Below are positions 12,016-23,599 of a stretch of 64,000 nucleotides of DNA, piece by piece. Made by a program: the position numbers and the translations under genes. Position 1 is the first letter of the stretch; the number at the start of each line of letters is the position of its first letter. A model generated the notes under the pieces. That model ran no database searches. It had not been told where the DNA came from and was given only the letters and a program-made list of their open reading frames with translations. This DNA comes from Odobenus rosmarus divergens (lineage: Eukaryota > Chordata > Mammalia > Carnivora > Odobenidae), in contig NW_004451885.1 in assembly GCF_000321225.1 (NCBI RefSeq), positions 42,035-106,034 of the forward strand, written 5' to 3'.

Positions 12016-12465
12016 AAGTCAGGAAACGACAGATGTTGGCGGGGATGCGGAGAAAGGGGAACCCTCCTACACTGTTGGTGGGAATGCAAGCTGGTGCAAC
12101 CCCTCTGGAAAACAGTATGGAGGTTCCTCAAACTGTTGAAAATAGAGCTACCATACGATCCAGCAATTGCACTACTGGGTATTTACCACAAAGATACAAA
12201 TGTAGGGATCCGAAGGTGTACGTGCACCCCAATGTTTATAGCAGCAATGTCCACAATAGCCAAACTGTGGAAAGAGCCAAGATGTCCATCGACAGATGAA
12301 TGGATAAAGAAGATGTGGTATATTTACACAATGGAATATTATGCAGCCATCAAAAGGAATGAGATCTTGCCATTTGCAATGACGTGGATGGAACTGGAGG
12401 GTGTTATGCTGAGTGAAATAAGTCAGTCAGAGAAAGACATGTATCATATGACCTCACTGATATGA
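12016..12465 (+). CDS. L1 ORF2 C-terminal fragment (150 codons, no start)
   Basis: The frame is open from the 5' truncation point to a TGA stop at 12463-12465. The protein keeps the C-terminal cysteine motif CX3CX7HX4C (CWRGC, then H, then C, within residues 7-24 of the fragment), known to be needed for L1 mobility and RNA binding, and the conserved [18 protein letters not shown] segment. There is no endonuclease or RT, so it is a dead fragment. It is the best preserved ORF2 end in the window, consistent with youth. Confidence 0.9.
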   Translation, partial: KSGNDRCWRGCGERGTLLHCWWECKLVQPLWKTVWRFLKLLKIELPYDPAIALLGIYHKDTNVGIRRCTCTPMFIAAMSTIAKLWKEPRCPSTDEWIKKMWYIYTMEYYAAIKRNEILPFAMTWMELEGVMLSEISQSEKDMYHMTSLI

Positions 12466-12933
12466 GCAATTCTTAATCTCAGGAAACAAACTGAGGGTTG
12501 CTGGAGTGGTGGGGGGTGGGAGGGATTGGGTGGCTGGGTGATAGACATTGGGGAGGGTAGGTGCTATGGTGAGCGCTGTGAATTGTACAAGACCGACGAA
12601 TCACGGATCTGTACTTCTGAAACAAATAATGCAATATATGTTAAGAAAAAAAAAAGAAGAAGAAGAAGATAGCAGGAGGGGAAGAATGAAGGGGAGTAAG
12701 TCGGAGGGGGAGACAAACCATTAGAGACGATGGACTCTGAAAAACAAACTGAGGGTTCTAGAGGGGAGGGGGTGGGGGGATGGGTTAGCCTGGTGATGGG
12801 TATTAAAGAGGGCACATTCTGCGTGGAGCACTGGGTGTTATGCACAAACAATGAATCATGGAACACTGCATCAAAAACTAATGATGTAATGTATGGTGGT
12901 TAACATAACAATAAAAAATTATTAAAAAAAAAG
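12016..12933 (+). mobile_element. Young 5'-truncated L1 3' end with 14-bp TSD
   Basis: It holds the last 150 codons of ORF2, a 3'UTR of about 450 bp and an A-rich tail. The flanks 12002-12015 and 12934-12947 are identical ('aagaggaaagttca'), so both boundaries are exact. The host site is the old L1 ORF2. The 3'UTR carries two related modules (about 12484-12640 and 12741-12910) separated by an A/GAA-rich tract. The perfect TSD and open ORF2 end mark it as recent. Confidence 0.95.
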
Positions 12934-13153
12934 AAGAGGAAAGTTCATAGTGATAAATGCCTACATTAAGAAACAAGAAAAATTGCACTTCAAGAAACTG
13001 CAAAAAGAAGAAAAAAAACTGAGTCCAAAGTTAGCAGAAGGGAGATAACAAAGATCAGCACAGAAATAAATGAAATAGAGACCAGAAAAATGATCAAAGA
13101 GATCAACAAAACTAAGACCTCTTTTTTAAAAAAGACTTAAAAGGTTGACAAAC

Positions 13154-13356
13154 TGGGCACCTGGGTGGCTCAGATGGTTAAGCGTCTGCCTTCGGCTCAG
13201 GTCATGATCCCAGGGTCCTGGGATCGAGTCCCGCATCGGGCTCCCTGCTCAGCAGGGAGCCTGCTTCTCCCTCTGCTTCTCTCTCTCTCTCTCTCTCTGT
13301 CTCTCATGAATAAATAAATAAAATATTTAAAAAAATAAAAAAATAAAAAATAAAAT
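13154..13356 (+). mobile_element. Carnivore SINE, 'tctcatgaataaata' subtype, with TSD
   Basis: Complete SINE: head 'gggcacctgggtggctcag', B-box region 'gggatcgagtcccgc', a (CT)n run, then 'tctctcatgaataaataa' and an A-rich tail. TSD: 13139-13153 against about 13357-13371 ('aaaaggttgacaaac' and 'aaaagtttgacaaac'). It interrupts the old L1 ORF2. Confidence 0.95.
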
Positions 13357-15267
13357 AAAAGTTTGACAAACCTTAAGCTGGACTAAGAAAAAAGAAAGAA
13401 TGCTTAAAGAAATAAAATCACAAATGAAAGAGAAGCATTATAATGGACACCACAGAAATACAAAGAATCATAACAGGCTACCATGAGCAATCACACAACA
13501 ATAAATTGGCTAACTTAGAAGAAATGGATAAATTCCTACAAACATGCAACCTACAAAGACTGAATCCTGAAATAGCAGAAAATCAGAACAGTTTGATAGC
13601 AAGTAAGGAGAATGAATCAGTGAACAAAAACTTTCAACAGCAACAAAAAAAGTCCAGGACCAGATGGCCTTACTGGCAAATTCTACCAAACATTTAAAGA
13701 ATTAATACTGATCCTTCCCAAATTCTTCCAAAAAATTGAAGAGGAAGGAATACTCTCAAAAACATTTTATGAAGCCAGCATCACACTGATACCTAAGCCA
13801 GATAAAGACACTACCAAAAAAAAAAAAAAAAAGACAACCACAGACCAATATCCCTGATGAATATAGATGCAAAATTTTTGTAAAAATAATATTAGCAAAC
13901 TGAATTCAACAGCACATTAAAATGATCATACACCATGATCAATTGGGACTTAATCTGAGGGATGCAAGATGGTTCAGCATACATACAACAGATGTAATAC
14001 ACCATATTAATTGAATGAGAGAGAAAAACATATGATAATTTCAATAGATGCAGACAAAGCAATTGATAAAATACAGTATCCTCTCATGATAAACATTCTC
14101 AACAAGTTTCATCTAGAAGAAACTTACTTCAAGGTAATAAAGACCATATAGAACAAGTCCACAGCTAACGTCATATTCAATAATGAAAGGTTGAAAGCTT
14201 TTTCTCCATGATCAGGAATAAGGGTATCACTCTCACTACTCTTATTCAATATAATAGTGAAAGTCTTAGCCAGAGCAACCAGGTAAGAAAAACTAATAAA
14301 TGACATCCAAATTGGAAAGGAAGAAGTAAAATTATCTTTGCAGATGACATTATCTTACATATAAAAAATCCTAAAGACCCCATCAAAACACTGTTGGAAT
14401 AAATCAACAAGTACAGTAAAGCTGCAGGATACAAAATCAAGAGAAATCGTCTGTTTCTATACACTAACAGTGAGATATATGAAAATGAAATAAAGAAAAT
14501 AATCTCATTCATAATATACTCAAAAACAATAAAATACTTAATAAATTTAACCAAGTGGGTGAAAGATCTGAATATTGAAAACTATTAGATTTTGATAAAA
14601 GACTGACAAAGACATACGTGGAAACTTATCTGGTATTCATAGATTGGAGAAATTAATATTGTTAAAATGTTTACACTACCCAAAACCATCTATAGATTCA
14701 ATGGAATCTCTATAAAATTTCTAATGGCATTTTTCAAAGAAATAGAAAAAAAATCATAAAATTAGTATGGAAGCACAAAAGACCCTGGATAGCCAGAGCA
14801 ATCCTGAGAAAGAACAAAGCTGGAAGCATCACAGTCCCTGATTTCCAGCTATACTACAAAGCTACAGTATCAAAACAATATGGTAATGGCATAAAACAGA
14901 TACATAGACCAATGGAACAGAATTGAGAGCCCAGAAATAAACCCCTATATATATAGCAAACTAATATTTGACAAGGGAGCCAAGAATACTCAATGAGAAA
15001 AGAATAGTTTCTTCAATAAATGTTAGGAAAGCTGCAGAAGAATGAAACTAGACCCCTATCTCACACCACTCACAAAAATGAACTAAAACAGATTAAAGGA
15101 CTTAAAAATAAGCCCTGAAGCCTTAAAACTCCTAGAAGAAAATATAGGAAAATCTCCCTGACGTAGATCTTGGTAATAATTTCTTGGATTTAATACGAAA
15201 AGTACAAACAACAAAAGCACAAGTCATTAAGTGGGACTACATCAAACTAAGAAGATTCTTCAAAGCC

Positions 15268-15303
15268 AAAGAGAAAGAAAAGAAGAAAGAAAGAAAAGAA
15301 AAA

Positions 15304-15336
<33 letters not shown>

Positions 15337-15497
15337 AGAAAGAAAAAGAAAGAAAGAAAGAAAGAAAGAAAGAAGAAAGAAAGAAAGGAAGAAAGAAAAA
15401 GAAAGAAGGAAAGGAGGAAGAGAGGAAGGATGGAAGGAAGGGAGAGAAGAAAGGAGGGAAGGAGGACAAAAAGAGAAAAGAAGAGAAGAGAAAAGAA
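15268..15497 (+). repeat. GAAA/GGAA homopurine tract
   Basis: The first 163 bases (15268-15430) contain only A and G. The rest is purine-rich with a T at 15431 and a C at 15467. The long ORFs on both strands here are artefacts of the tetranucleotide repeat. The L1 sequence resumes on both sides, so the tract has grown inside ORF2. Confidence 0.95.
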
Positions 15498-16240
15498 CAA
15501 ACAACAAAACAAAAAGGCAACCTACTGAATGGCAGGAAATATTTGCAAATCATATATCTGACAAGGGGTTACTAAGAATCATTTACTTAAAAACGGGCAG
15601 AGGAAGTGAATTGACATTTTTCCAAAGAACACATATAAATGGTCAACAGATACGTGAAAATGTGTTTACACCACTAGTCATCAGGGAAATGCAAACCAAA
15701 GCCACAATGGGATAATGCCTCATACCTGTTACAATGGCTATCGGTAAGAAAAACAAAAATTAAAGCAAGATATAACAAATGTTGGTGAGGATGTGGAGAA
15801 AAGAGAACCCTGTGCAGGGTGGGCTTGTAAATTGGTGCAGCCACTCTGGGAAGCAGTACGGCGGTTCCTCAGAAAGTTAAACCACAGCCTCACCCTCAGT
15901 AAATGATACCTGTTTGCTGAACATAAACACCGCCTGGTTCACCCCTGAATCCTCCTTCTTTTTGCAAACCGCATATCCAATCTGTCAACCATTTCTGTTG
16001 GCCCTTTCTCTAACAGAAACCCAAAACCTGACCACTTCTCAGCCACTTCAATCCTACCCTGTACTGTCACAATGACTTCTTAACTAGCTTCATTGTTCTC
16101 ATCACCAATTCCCCTTGTTGAGTCTTTTCTCAACATAACAGCTAGAGCAGGTCTCTTAAAAATGCAACTTAGATCACATCAGTCCTGTACTCATAATCCA
16201 ACAATATCTTGCATCCTTCTCAAAGTAAAAGCCAAGTTCT

Positions 16241-16437
16241 TTTTTTTTTTAAGATTTATTTATTTATCTGAGAGAGAGGGAGAGCAAGGGTAGGGACAGA
16301 AGGAGAGAGAATCTTAAGCAGACTCCCTGCTGAGCGTGGAGCCCGATTTGGGGCTCCATCTCAGGACTCTGATATCATGACCTGAGCCAAAATCAAGAGT
16401 TGGTTGTTCAACCGACTGAGCCTCCCAGCTGCCTCTG
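16241..16437 (-). mobile_element. Carnivore SINE with perfect 13-bp TSD
   Basis: Inverted SINE from poly-T to 'gactgagcctcccagctgcc' (diverged head). The flanks 16228-16240 and 16438-16450 are identical ('aaagccaagttct'). It is inserted in L2. Confidence 0.95.
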
Positions 16438-16652
16438 AAAGCCAAGTTCTTAGAGCAGCCTACATGGCTCTAGACCACCTGGCCCCAGGTCACCACACCT
16501 CCCCACTCACTGATGCTCATTGCTCTGCAGCTCACAACTGACAAGGCATACTTCTGCCCAGGCTCTTGTGGTGGGGTTCCTCCTGCATGCATACTCTTCA
16601 CTGGCTACTATTTTTGCTAAAGTATCACTTCTCTCATAAGAACTTTGATGAC

Positions 16653-16855
16653 AGGGGTGCCTGGGTGCCTCCGTCGGTGAAGTGTCTGCCTTGGCTCAGG
16701 TCATGATCTCCGGGTCCTGGGATCGAGCCCTGGGTTGGGCTCCCTGCTCAGTGGCGAGTCTGTTTCTCCCGCTGCCTCTCCTTCCCCACCCCACTCATGC
16801 CCTTTCTCTCTCCCAAATAAATAGATAAAATCTTAAAAAAAATAAAAAAATAAAA
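16653..16855 (+). mobile_element. Carnivore SINE with perfect 15-bp TSD
   Basis: Head 'ggggtgcctgggtgcctccg', body, 'caaataaatagataaaatctt' and an A-rich tail. The flanks 16638-16652 and 16856-16870 are identical ('aagaactttgatgac'). It is inserted in L2. Confidence 0.95.
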
Positions 16856-17109
16856 AAGAACTTTGATGACCATCATGTTTAAATAGCAACCCCACCCTCC
16901 CCCATTCTGTACTCCCAATCCTTTTTGACTGCTTTATTTTTATTCCATAATATTTATCACGATATGACATACCATTTAATTTTAATTCTTTGTTTAATAT
17001 CTGTTACTCCTCCATTGCAAGAGTTATTTTTTCCTGTGTTACTATCAGTATGTAGGAAAAAACCTGATACACACTATGGGCTAAATAAAATTTGTTGAAT
17101 AAACAATAT

Positions 17110-17760
17110 TGAGTATTTATATTCAGACACACACTATGTCTCTAAATTTAACTACCTTCATTGTGGTCTTTCAACAAAGTTTTTCAAGTTTTTCTATAGG
17201 TTTTCGTTTCTATGTTTTCTATTATATCTTAAAGTGGTTTTAATATGGTATAGAAAAGCTGTTGGTTTTTGTGTATTGATCTTAATCAGCCATCTTGCAG
17301 AACACTTTCATTATTTCATTATTTTCCTTTCAATGTCAACATAAATTACATATTATCTACAAATGATGCCAATTTTTCTTTTTTCCCAACATTATTATTC
17401 CTAATTTATTTATTTTTTTAATTGAAACTTCCTTTAGAATGGTGACAATGAGCAGCTTTTCTTCCAGGCTCCAGGGGAATGACTCTGTATTTCACCATTA
17501 ATATGTTTCCTGCAGTTTCCTGACAGTATTTGTGAAATTAAAGAAATTTCCTTCTTTAAGGTTCATTAAACGTTTTTATCAGAAATGGTAGAGTTTGACC
17601 ATTGCTTTTTTTGGAATTGAGATAATTATATATTTTTTTAATCCTTTAATAAGTAATGTAGGGATTTACATAAATAAGTGTGTTAATATTGAACCACTAA
17701 TGTATTCCTTGGATAAGTGCTAGTTGGTCATGAAGTATTTCTCTTTCCGAAAATGTATAT
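17110..17760 (-). mobile_element. Old L1-like LINE fragment, antisense
   Basis: The plus strand resembles the complement of old L1 ORF2 RT-region DNA: 'acgtttttatcagaaatgg' near 17572, 'ggaattgagataatta' near 17612, 'attccttggataagtgctag' near 17704. It is highly diverged, the boundaries are approximate, and there is no coding capacity. Confidence 0.55.
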
Positions 17761-18018
17761 AATAGTTGATACATGTATCTGGAGGGGAGGGACATAGATT
17801 ATGAAGCATTATAATAAAATAAAGAACCCAAACCCTATTTATTAAGAATCATTGCATCTATTCTTGTACTCTTCTCTATCTCTCCAGCTCTCCCACGGTT
17901 CTCAATTTTGTAATTATTATTCCTTTCCTTGTTGTTAATAGTCTCTTTTCATATGTGTATATTTATATTATATAAGATAGTGTGTATATGTATATTATAT
18001 ATACAAAAATGTGTATGT

Positions 18019-18051
<33 letters not shown>

Positions 18052-18779
18052 GACCCTAAAGGAAGATTTTAGATTTTCCAATTTGTTTTTATAGGACCCA
18101 ATTCAGCATGGATGAAGATCTTTGAGGATCACAAGGGTAGAATAATACATAAGACCAAGGGAAAATCATCCTGTGCAGCAGTGAGGAGTGCCTAGTTTTA
18201 ATTATCTCCTTTAAATCCTTTCATGGAAAGCCAATGATCTGCAAGAAAGGAAGTTGGTATTATTCAGAGGGGATAGCTCAAAACAGAACCTTAGCCAGTT
18301 TTCTTTCTTCTCTCCCTCTTTGATCTGTGACTTGGCTCCAACCTTGCTTGTATGGAGAGACAAAACTTTGGTTCCCTGCCAATTCTTTTATCTATGTACC
18401 CTGGGCAAAGGTCTTAAAAATGAACCCCAGGATATTTTATAGACACTGCGTGAGCCCCACATGTATCAGCTTGGGGAGAATATTGCTCTAGAATCTTTAA
18501 AAATCACCACAGATGTTCCTTTCAGAGGTAGACCAAGCTGAAGTGGAAACAATGAAACTAAAACACACTTATAAGAATTAGAAATAAATCCAGAGAAGGC
18601 TAATTAATTTGTAAGTGGTCTGGACGACAAGTCCTTGCAGAATATTACATAATAAAATCATATGATCCCCAGAAGAGAATGTAGTTAAAGAAGAGTTTTA
18701 GGTAATTTAATATGTTTCAATGTTTGCCTGCTCTCATATGGGGAGAAGAATAAACTGCAAGAATTTGATGATCAAGGAT
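17761..18779. other. No gene; unique DNA with a (CA)n microsatellite
   Basis: The dinucleotide run at about 18018-18052 follows a TA/GT-rich patch at 17954-18010. Nothing else is recognised. Confidence 0.5.
18018..18052 (+). repeat. (CA)n microsatellite
   Basis: An uninterrupted CA run of about 14 units follows interrupted TA/CA units. It is a likely polymorphic marker. Confidence 0.9.
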
Positions 18780-18859
18780 CAAATCAACTGGGCAGGAACT
18801 AAGAAAACAGTCTCGGGTTTTCTTTGTTTTCCTTTGTTTTGTTTTGTTTTCTTTTCTTC

Positions 18860-18977
18860 TCTTCTGTTATTGTGATAAAGTTGTCCATCTCTGTAAACTT
18901 ACTAAAACTCATTGAACAGTACATTGAATTTTACAGTATACAAATTATTCCTCAATAAAGCTCTTCAGGAAAAAAAA
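18860..18977 (+). mobile_element. Old L1 3' end
   Basis: The L1M-type terminal pattern is present: 'tctgtaaacttactaaaa', 'cattgaattttacagtata', 'attcctcaataaagct', then an A-run at 18969-18977. Only the 3' tip is recognisable. Confidence 0.6.
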
Positions 18978-21014
18978 AGTTGTATTTCACAACATATAAT
19001 GCCAGAATTATGTATTGGGCAAAGTTTTTCAAACTCTCCCTAGCAAAATTGGAATGCCAGAAGGAAGAGCTTAATAATGTTTTAGTAGAACACCGTATTT
19101 GGATGTCTATGTTCAGAAAGAAAATTGAGTTTGACTTTAATGCCAGCACTTAGCCAGCAGTGTGGGGCTGCTCAGCGTTGTTTGGGCAATTATTGCCCCT
19201 GTACACTGTGGGATGAGAGATGGCTGTCAGTTCCTGCCAGCTCAGCAGAATCCCTTTCTTCTTCAAAGGCCAGCCCAGCAGGAATTTATAAGATCAAAAT
19301 GGAATAGCAGCCTAAAGATGGGAAATAACTAAACTGCAGGCAAAATACTTGAAAATGAAGTTCAAAACATATAAAAATAGTTTAAATATTTCAAATATAG
19401 AGATATCTGTGTATATTTGTGCAAAAATCATCAAAACAAGAAATTGAACATCTCCTGAAAGGACAGTTCGCCCTTTTAATGATGCAACTTAACAATGCCA
19501 TTCCTGAACCAATGGAAAAGAACCAAAACCCTACAGGAGGCCAAGAAGGATGAGGTAAAGGTGGGGAGTAGGAAAGACAATTGTAATGGCAAAGTAGGAT
19601 GAAAGAATTGCTCAGGACTAGACTCGGTCTCGATATATAAAGATTTATGTTTCCACCTTCAACTTAATTTGAAAACAAAAGAACGCCAAACACCCTGATT
19701 CTCAATTTATTGAGCATGCCATGTTCAAGACTAGCAGAAGACCAAAGAACTTAGTACCTACAAGAATCTTTCAGGGTTGAAAGCTCTCCTAAATAAACCA
19801 CCCCTTATTAGATGCCCCCTTTAACCTTTCTGACAACTGATGACCCTGACTTCTCTGTTGATTTTGCCCCCCAGCATTCATTCTGATTTTGGGAACCAGG
19901 CCTTTCAGCACATGAGAATGGAAACCTCTGAGCTGTGCAGTGCACAACCTCTGCAACTGCCCACATGGCCCTCTCTTGCCCTGCATGACATAGTCAAGGT
20001 GAACATGCTTTAGAAAAGCATGTGATCTAAGCTAGGAAAAATCACATGTTTCTGCTTAGAACTGAAATCTTAAACTGAGCCACATAACACATCCAGTCCA
20101 AAGGTGGCTCGCTAAAAAGATAAGCCATTAGTTTCTCAGTTTCTTCTACCTAGGTTCCTGGAGCTATCCTGGTTTCTGATTTGAGACCTAATTCACCTTT
20201 TCCTGAGATGTTGTGGGCTACTTGAACTCCAACCAATATTTATATTTACATTTATATTTATGTTTATTTTCATATTTTTAAAAATTATTCAGTGTTTCAA
20301 TTGCTGGCAACCTAAGAACCTTGGCTGACACAGTGCCTACACTATGATAGAAATTCCCTATTTCCCCATAAATCTTGTTCTTTGAGCAATTCTGGCTATA
20401 ACATATGGGTCCAGCATACTGAGCAGCCCTTTGCCTTCTCCAAGTTTCTTCCTGTGGTCCTAACTCTGCTTTCTGAGGCTGCCAGTCAAACTGAATCCTT
20501 TTTCTATAAAATAGGTCTTTAGACTTTTAAGAATTGGTTCTATGTTCATTCACTCTGCCCAAACTTGGCTAAATCCTCCCTGTTTCTTAGCTGTTCTTTG
20601 TTTCAACATGTCAGGTCTTAGGCAGATATTCCTATCTGGGCCCTTAACTTTGCATATAGGTAATGTGTAATTTATGGCCCCAATTATAGACTAAATCTTA
20701 ACAAACATCTTACCAGGTATATTCTTGGTCATAATTGGGACCAAACATATGACTGTTGATGTTTCAAAAAGTGCCCAACACCCCACCTGGAAATCCAGCA
20801 CGAAGTTAACAGTAAGCTATAGACAGATGTGTGGTGTTGTGCTGTCTTTTAGGTTGTTTTCTATGCTGTTAAGACTCCAGAAAACTACTTCTTGCAGAAT
20901 AGACAATTTATAAATGGGCCTTGTACTTAATTGGAGGTGTTTATTTCTGCATTAATTCATTTAACTAGCTAGTTTGTATTCAAGGATTTCCCTAGAAAGA
21001 ACACTCTTTTGAGA
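18978..21014. other. No gene or named repeat seen
   Basis: Mixed-composition DNA of about 2 kb. A TTTATA/TTTACA-rich patch lies at 20237-20280. Short ORFs are scattered with no family features. Confidence 0.45.
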
Positions 21015-21030
21015 AATGATGTCCCTTCTT

Positions 21031-21616
21031 TTTTTTTATTTTATTTTTTTCTTTAAATTTTTTATTGTTATGTTAATCACCAGACATTACATCATTAGTT
21101 TTTGATGTAGTGTTCCATGATTCATTGTTTGTGCATAACACCCAGTGCTCCTTGAAGAACATGCCCTCTTTAATACCCATCACCAGGCTAACCCATCCCC
21201 CCACCCTCCTCCCCTCTAGAACCCTCAGTTTGTTTTTCAGAGTCCATCATCTCTCATGGTTCGTCTCCCCCTCTGATTTACCCCCCTTCATTCTTCCCCT
21301 CCAGCTATCTTCTTCTTTTTTTCTTAACATATATTGCNNNNNNNNNNNNNNNNNNNNNNNNNNNNNNNNNNNNNNNNNNNNNNNNNNNNNNNNNNNNNNN
21401 NNNNNNNNNNNNNNNNNCTGAGATTAAGAATTCCTCATATCAGTGAGGTCATATGATACATGTCTTTCTCTGATTGATTTATTTCAGTCAGCATAACACC
21501 CTCCAGTTCCATCCACGTCATTGCAAATGGCAAGATCTCATTCTTTTTGATGGCTGCATAATATTCCATTGTGTATATATACCACATCTTCTTTACCCAT
21601 TCATCTGTCGATGGAC
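21031..21616 (-). mobile_element. Young L1 3' end, antisense, with TSD and assembly gap
   Basis: Poly-T end, then the complement of the same two-module 3'UTR seen at 12.5 kb, then the ORF2 C-terminus complement (21420-21612: 'catataccacatcttctttac'-type region). The flanks 21015-21030 and 21617-21632 ('aatgatgtcccttctt' and 'aatgatgtcctttctt') differ at one base. An 80-N gap interrupts the first 3'UTR module. Confidence 0.93.
21338..21417. other. Assembly gap (80 N)
   Basis: Run of 80 undetermined bases inside the L1 3'UTR. Two paralogues predict 148 bases here (see findings). Confidence 1.
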
Positions 21617-21632
21617 AATGATGTCCTTTCTT

Positions 21633-22589
21633 TGCATTTGCTGAGATTCCTGGCTAAGTGCATGCTTTCAGAGCTACCTGAAGGATCACCACTTTTTATA
21701 ATTCTTTCTGATGGTTATGTTCAGTCAACACATCCAGGCCACAGCTCCTACAGTGGACACAATGACTCAGTGTGTCACTCAGTGACCCCCTGTACCTGGA
21801 AGGCCCAGTCCCACCTCAGCCAGGAAGGCATGAGACATGGGAATGAGAGGGCTGGCCTCTGAAGCGGGCCTAGCCCAAGTAATTGCTACCTTTCCCATGC
21901 CATTTTGTACTCTAGGAATTTCAGTCAATGGTTTAGTTTATGTGCTTACAAGCTGTGGAAGTTACAGAAGACCACAGTTATAAAAGTCAAGTTGATAATC
22001 ATGGTAAATACCAATGAAACTAAAATATCACACTAGGACAAGCTAATCAATACTTACTTTGTGGAGATTCTGCTTTTGCATTAAAATAAGAAAACCTTTC
22101 CAATTTAACTATGGATAAAACATTTACTCAAGCAGTCTTGATTGGCTGCAGTACACATAGGCTGCTGTGGGGTCGCCAGCAGTTGCTGCTAACCATGCTC
22201 CCACTGCATACCAGTCTAAGTTAGTCCTTAGCAGGTGCACGGCTCTGTTTGAACTCAGAGTGTGGGGATAAAATTCTGTGGCCTGTGGACACAGGCAGGC
22301 TCTGTGTTCTGTATTTTGGGTACAGAGACTACAAAGGGGTGATTCTGGTTCTTCTTCCACTGGCTGTATCACCACCCCATCTCTCCAAGGCTCCAGGAAC
22401 ACCAGATCCTACAGCCCCAAGGAGAGATAAGCCACTTTTCCTTGGCACAGGCCCTTTGAGTTTGTGAGCGTCCTGTCCTTGGTTATGGAAGGTGTGCCTA
22501 GCTCCACTCCATGATTGGATAGAAGATACACCCAGCCAGTGTTCCTGGAGGGGAGGGATGAGATAATCTAAAGAATTCAGGATTGGCGC
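21633..22589. other. No gene or named repeat seen
   Basis: Moderate-GC unique DNA. Two ORFs under 100 codons overlap each other on opposite strands (22124-22467), and neither has family features. Confidence 0.45.
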
Positions 22590-22700
22590 TCAAGATTTCC
22601 GAGTGCTATTCCCAGAGGTACAACTATGTAGGTGTGTGACCTTGGACAAGATATGGCACTTTACCAGGCTTTAGGGTTTTCATCAATAAAACACAAAGGA
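22590..22700 (+). mobile_element. MIR fragment
   Basis: MIR core-like order: 'gtgtgtgaccttggacaag' (22633-22651), 'ggttttcatcaataaaac' (22675-22692). Diverged, boundaries approximate. Confidence 0.6.
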
Positions 22701-23590
22701 TGACCCCCTTCCCCTTCTGGATCCATCTGCTAGAACGCCCCAGCGACTGCCCAAAGAATGAAAAGAAGATGGAATTGTACTTACCTCTGTCTGCCCATGC
22801 ATGTTTCATTATTACAACACTGACAGGTTCAAATTAATCACTGAAGTTGAAAGACCCACAAAAGAGAATTTTTCCTTCCTTCATAATCTTGAGACTATTA
22901 GTTCATGTAATCACAAATCTACTTCATGGAGGCTTTATCATTTGTTGCTTCGCTCAGCAGGACTACCATTCCTGAATTTCCTTCCCTATATGTTTCTGGT
23001 TAGGGTGGGCCACAAGAGACCTTCTTATGCAAGATCTGGAGGGTGGAAGTGAAGTGGCAGCCATTTGGTAGCTGGTCCATGTTGTCCCTTATGTGCGAGG
23101 TCACTTTGTTGGCCTAGGGCAGCAGACAAGACTGAAACTGCCCCACCTTCCCCCCCAGATCCTCCTACAGTTGTTCCAACTCCTGGGCCTGGTATGTGTT
23201 TAGCTACCCAACAAAGGATGCCAACTTGTCCTGCAGGACCCAAACCACCAAGGTCAGAGACAATAAGAACAGGCAGATACAATGCATCCCCATGGACTCC
23301 AGCTTGTCCTTGGTCTCCCCTGTTTTACACCCATCTTCCCTCCCATCTGCCCGCTCTATGGACTTTAAGGTCTGGCACCGGAGACAAAGTCAACAGGCTT
23401 ACAGAGACCGTTGATCCAATTGCTTAAGGTCAAGTCCCTGTAACAAATCTCTTTTCATATATTTGTGAAACAGTGGTTCTTAGTGATTCCTTTATTGAAT
23501 GCTGCCTAAAACACATTTTATTAAATACTTTTTAAATGAAGTATTATCATATCTGCTCCTCTTTAAACTCTTTTACAAACATTAGATTGG
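22701..23590. other. No gene supported; possible old repeat at about 22960-23510
   Basis: Overlapping ORFs on both strands at 23025-23427 lie in a moderately GC-rich block. The block ends near 23510 ('tttattgaatgctgcc') and has the look of a degraded interspersed element, but I cannot assign a family. Confidence 0.35.
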
Positions 23591-23599
23591 TAGGAATCT

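Larger units (their letters stand above)
11185..15885 (+). mobile_element. Old L1, ORF2-derived, sense, interrupted by three insertions
   Basis: It begins in the endonuclease region ('ccaatcaaaaggcata' near 11204; 'ctgcctgcaagagactcac' near 11257) and runs through the RT domain: 'ccaggaccagatggcc' near 13655, 'caatagatgcagacaaagc' near 14042, and the YADD-type catalytic motif, here FADD, at 14337-14348. It ends in the 3' part of ORF2 near 15880. Frames are broken throughout. Inside it sit a young L1 3' end (12016-12933), a SINE (13154-13356) and a GAAA-rich expansion (15268-15497). It probably belongs to a middle-aged mammalian L1 subfamily. Confidence 0.87.
15890..17105 (+). mobile_element. 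L2 LINE 3' region, sense, with two SINE insertions
   Basis: Recognisable L2 landmarks in order: 'ctagagcaggtctcttaaaa' near 16142, 'gtaaaagccaagttct' near 16225, 'ctacatggctctagaccacctgg' region near 16460, 'tttaaatagcaacccc' near 16879, and the terminal 'aataaaatttgttgaataaa' near 17085. The SINEs at 16241-16437 and 16653-16855 split it. Upstream of about 16080 the match is weaker. Confidence 0.75.

Noticed and set aside
12564..12866. Antisense ORF of about 100 codons over the L1 3'UTR, also open in the copies at 21.1 and 28.6 kb
   Set aside because: Being open in three copies looked interesting, but none begins with ATG (the apparent start is GTG), the strand is T-rich with few stop trinucleotides, and the copies share recent ancestry, so openness is expected.
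15184..15575. Several ORFs of 86-114 codons on both strands
   Set aside because: They are translations of the GAAA/GGAA tract (Lys/Glu/Arg on one strand, Phe/Ser/Leu on the other), not genes.
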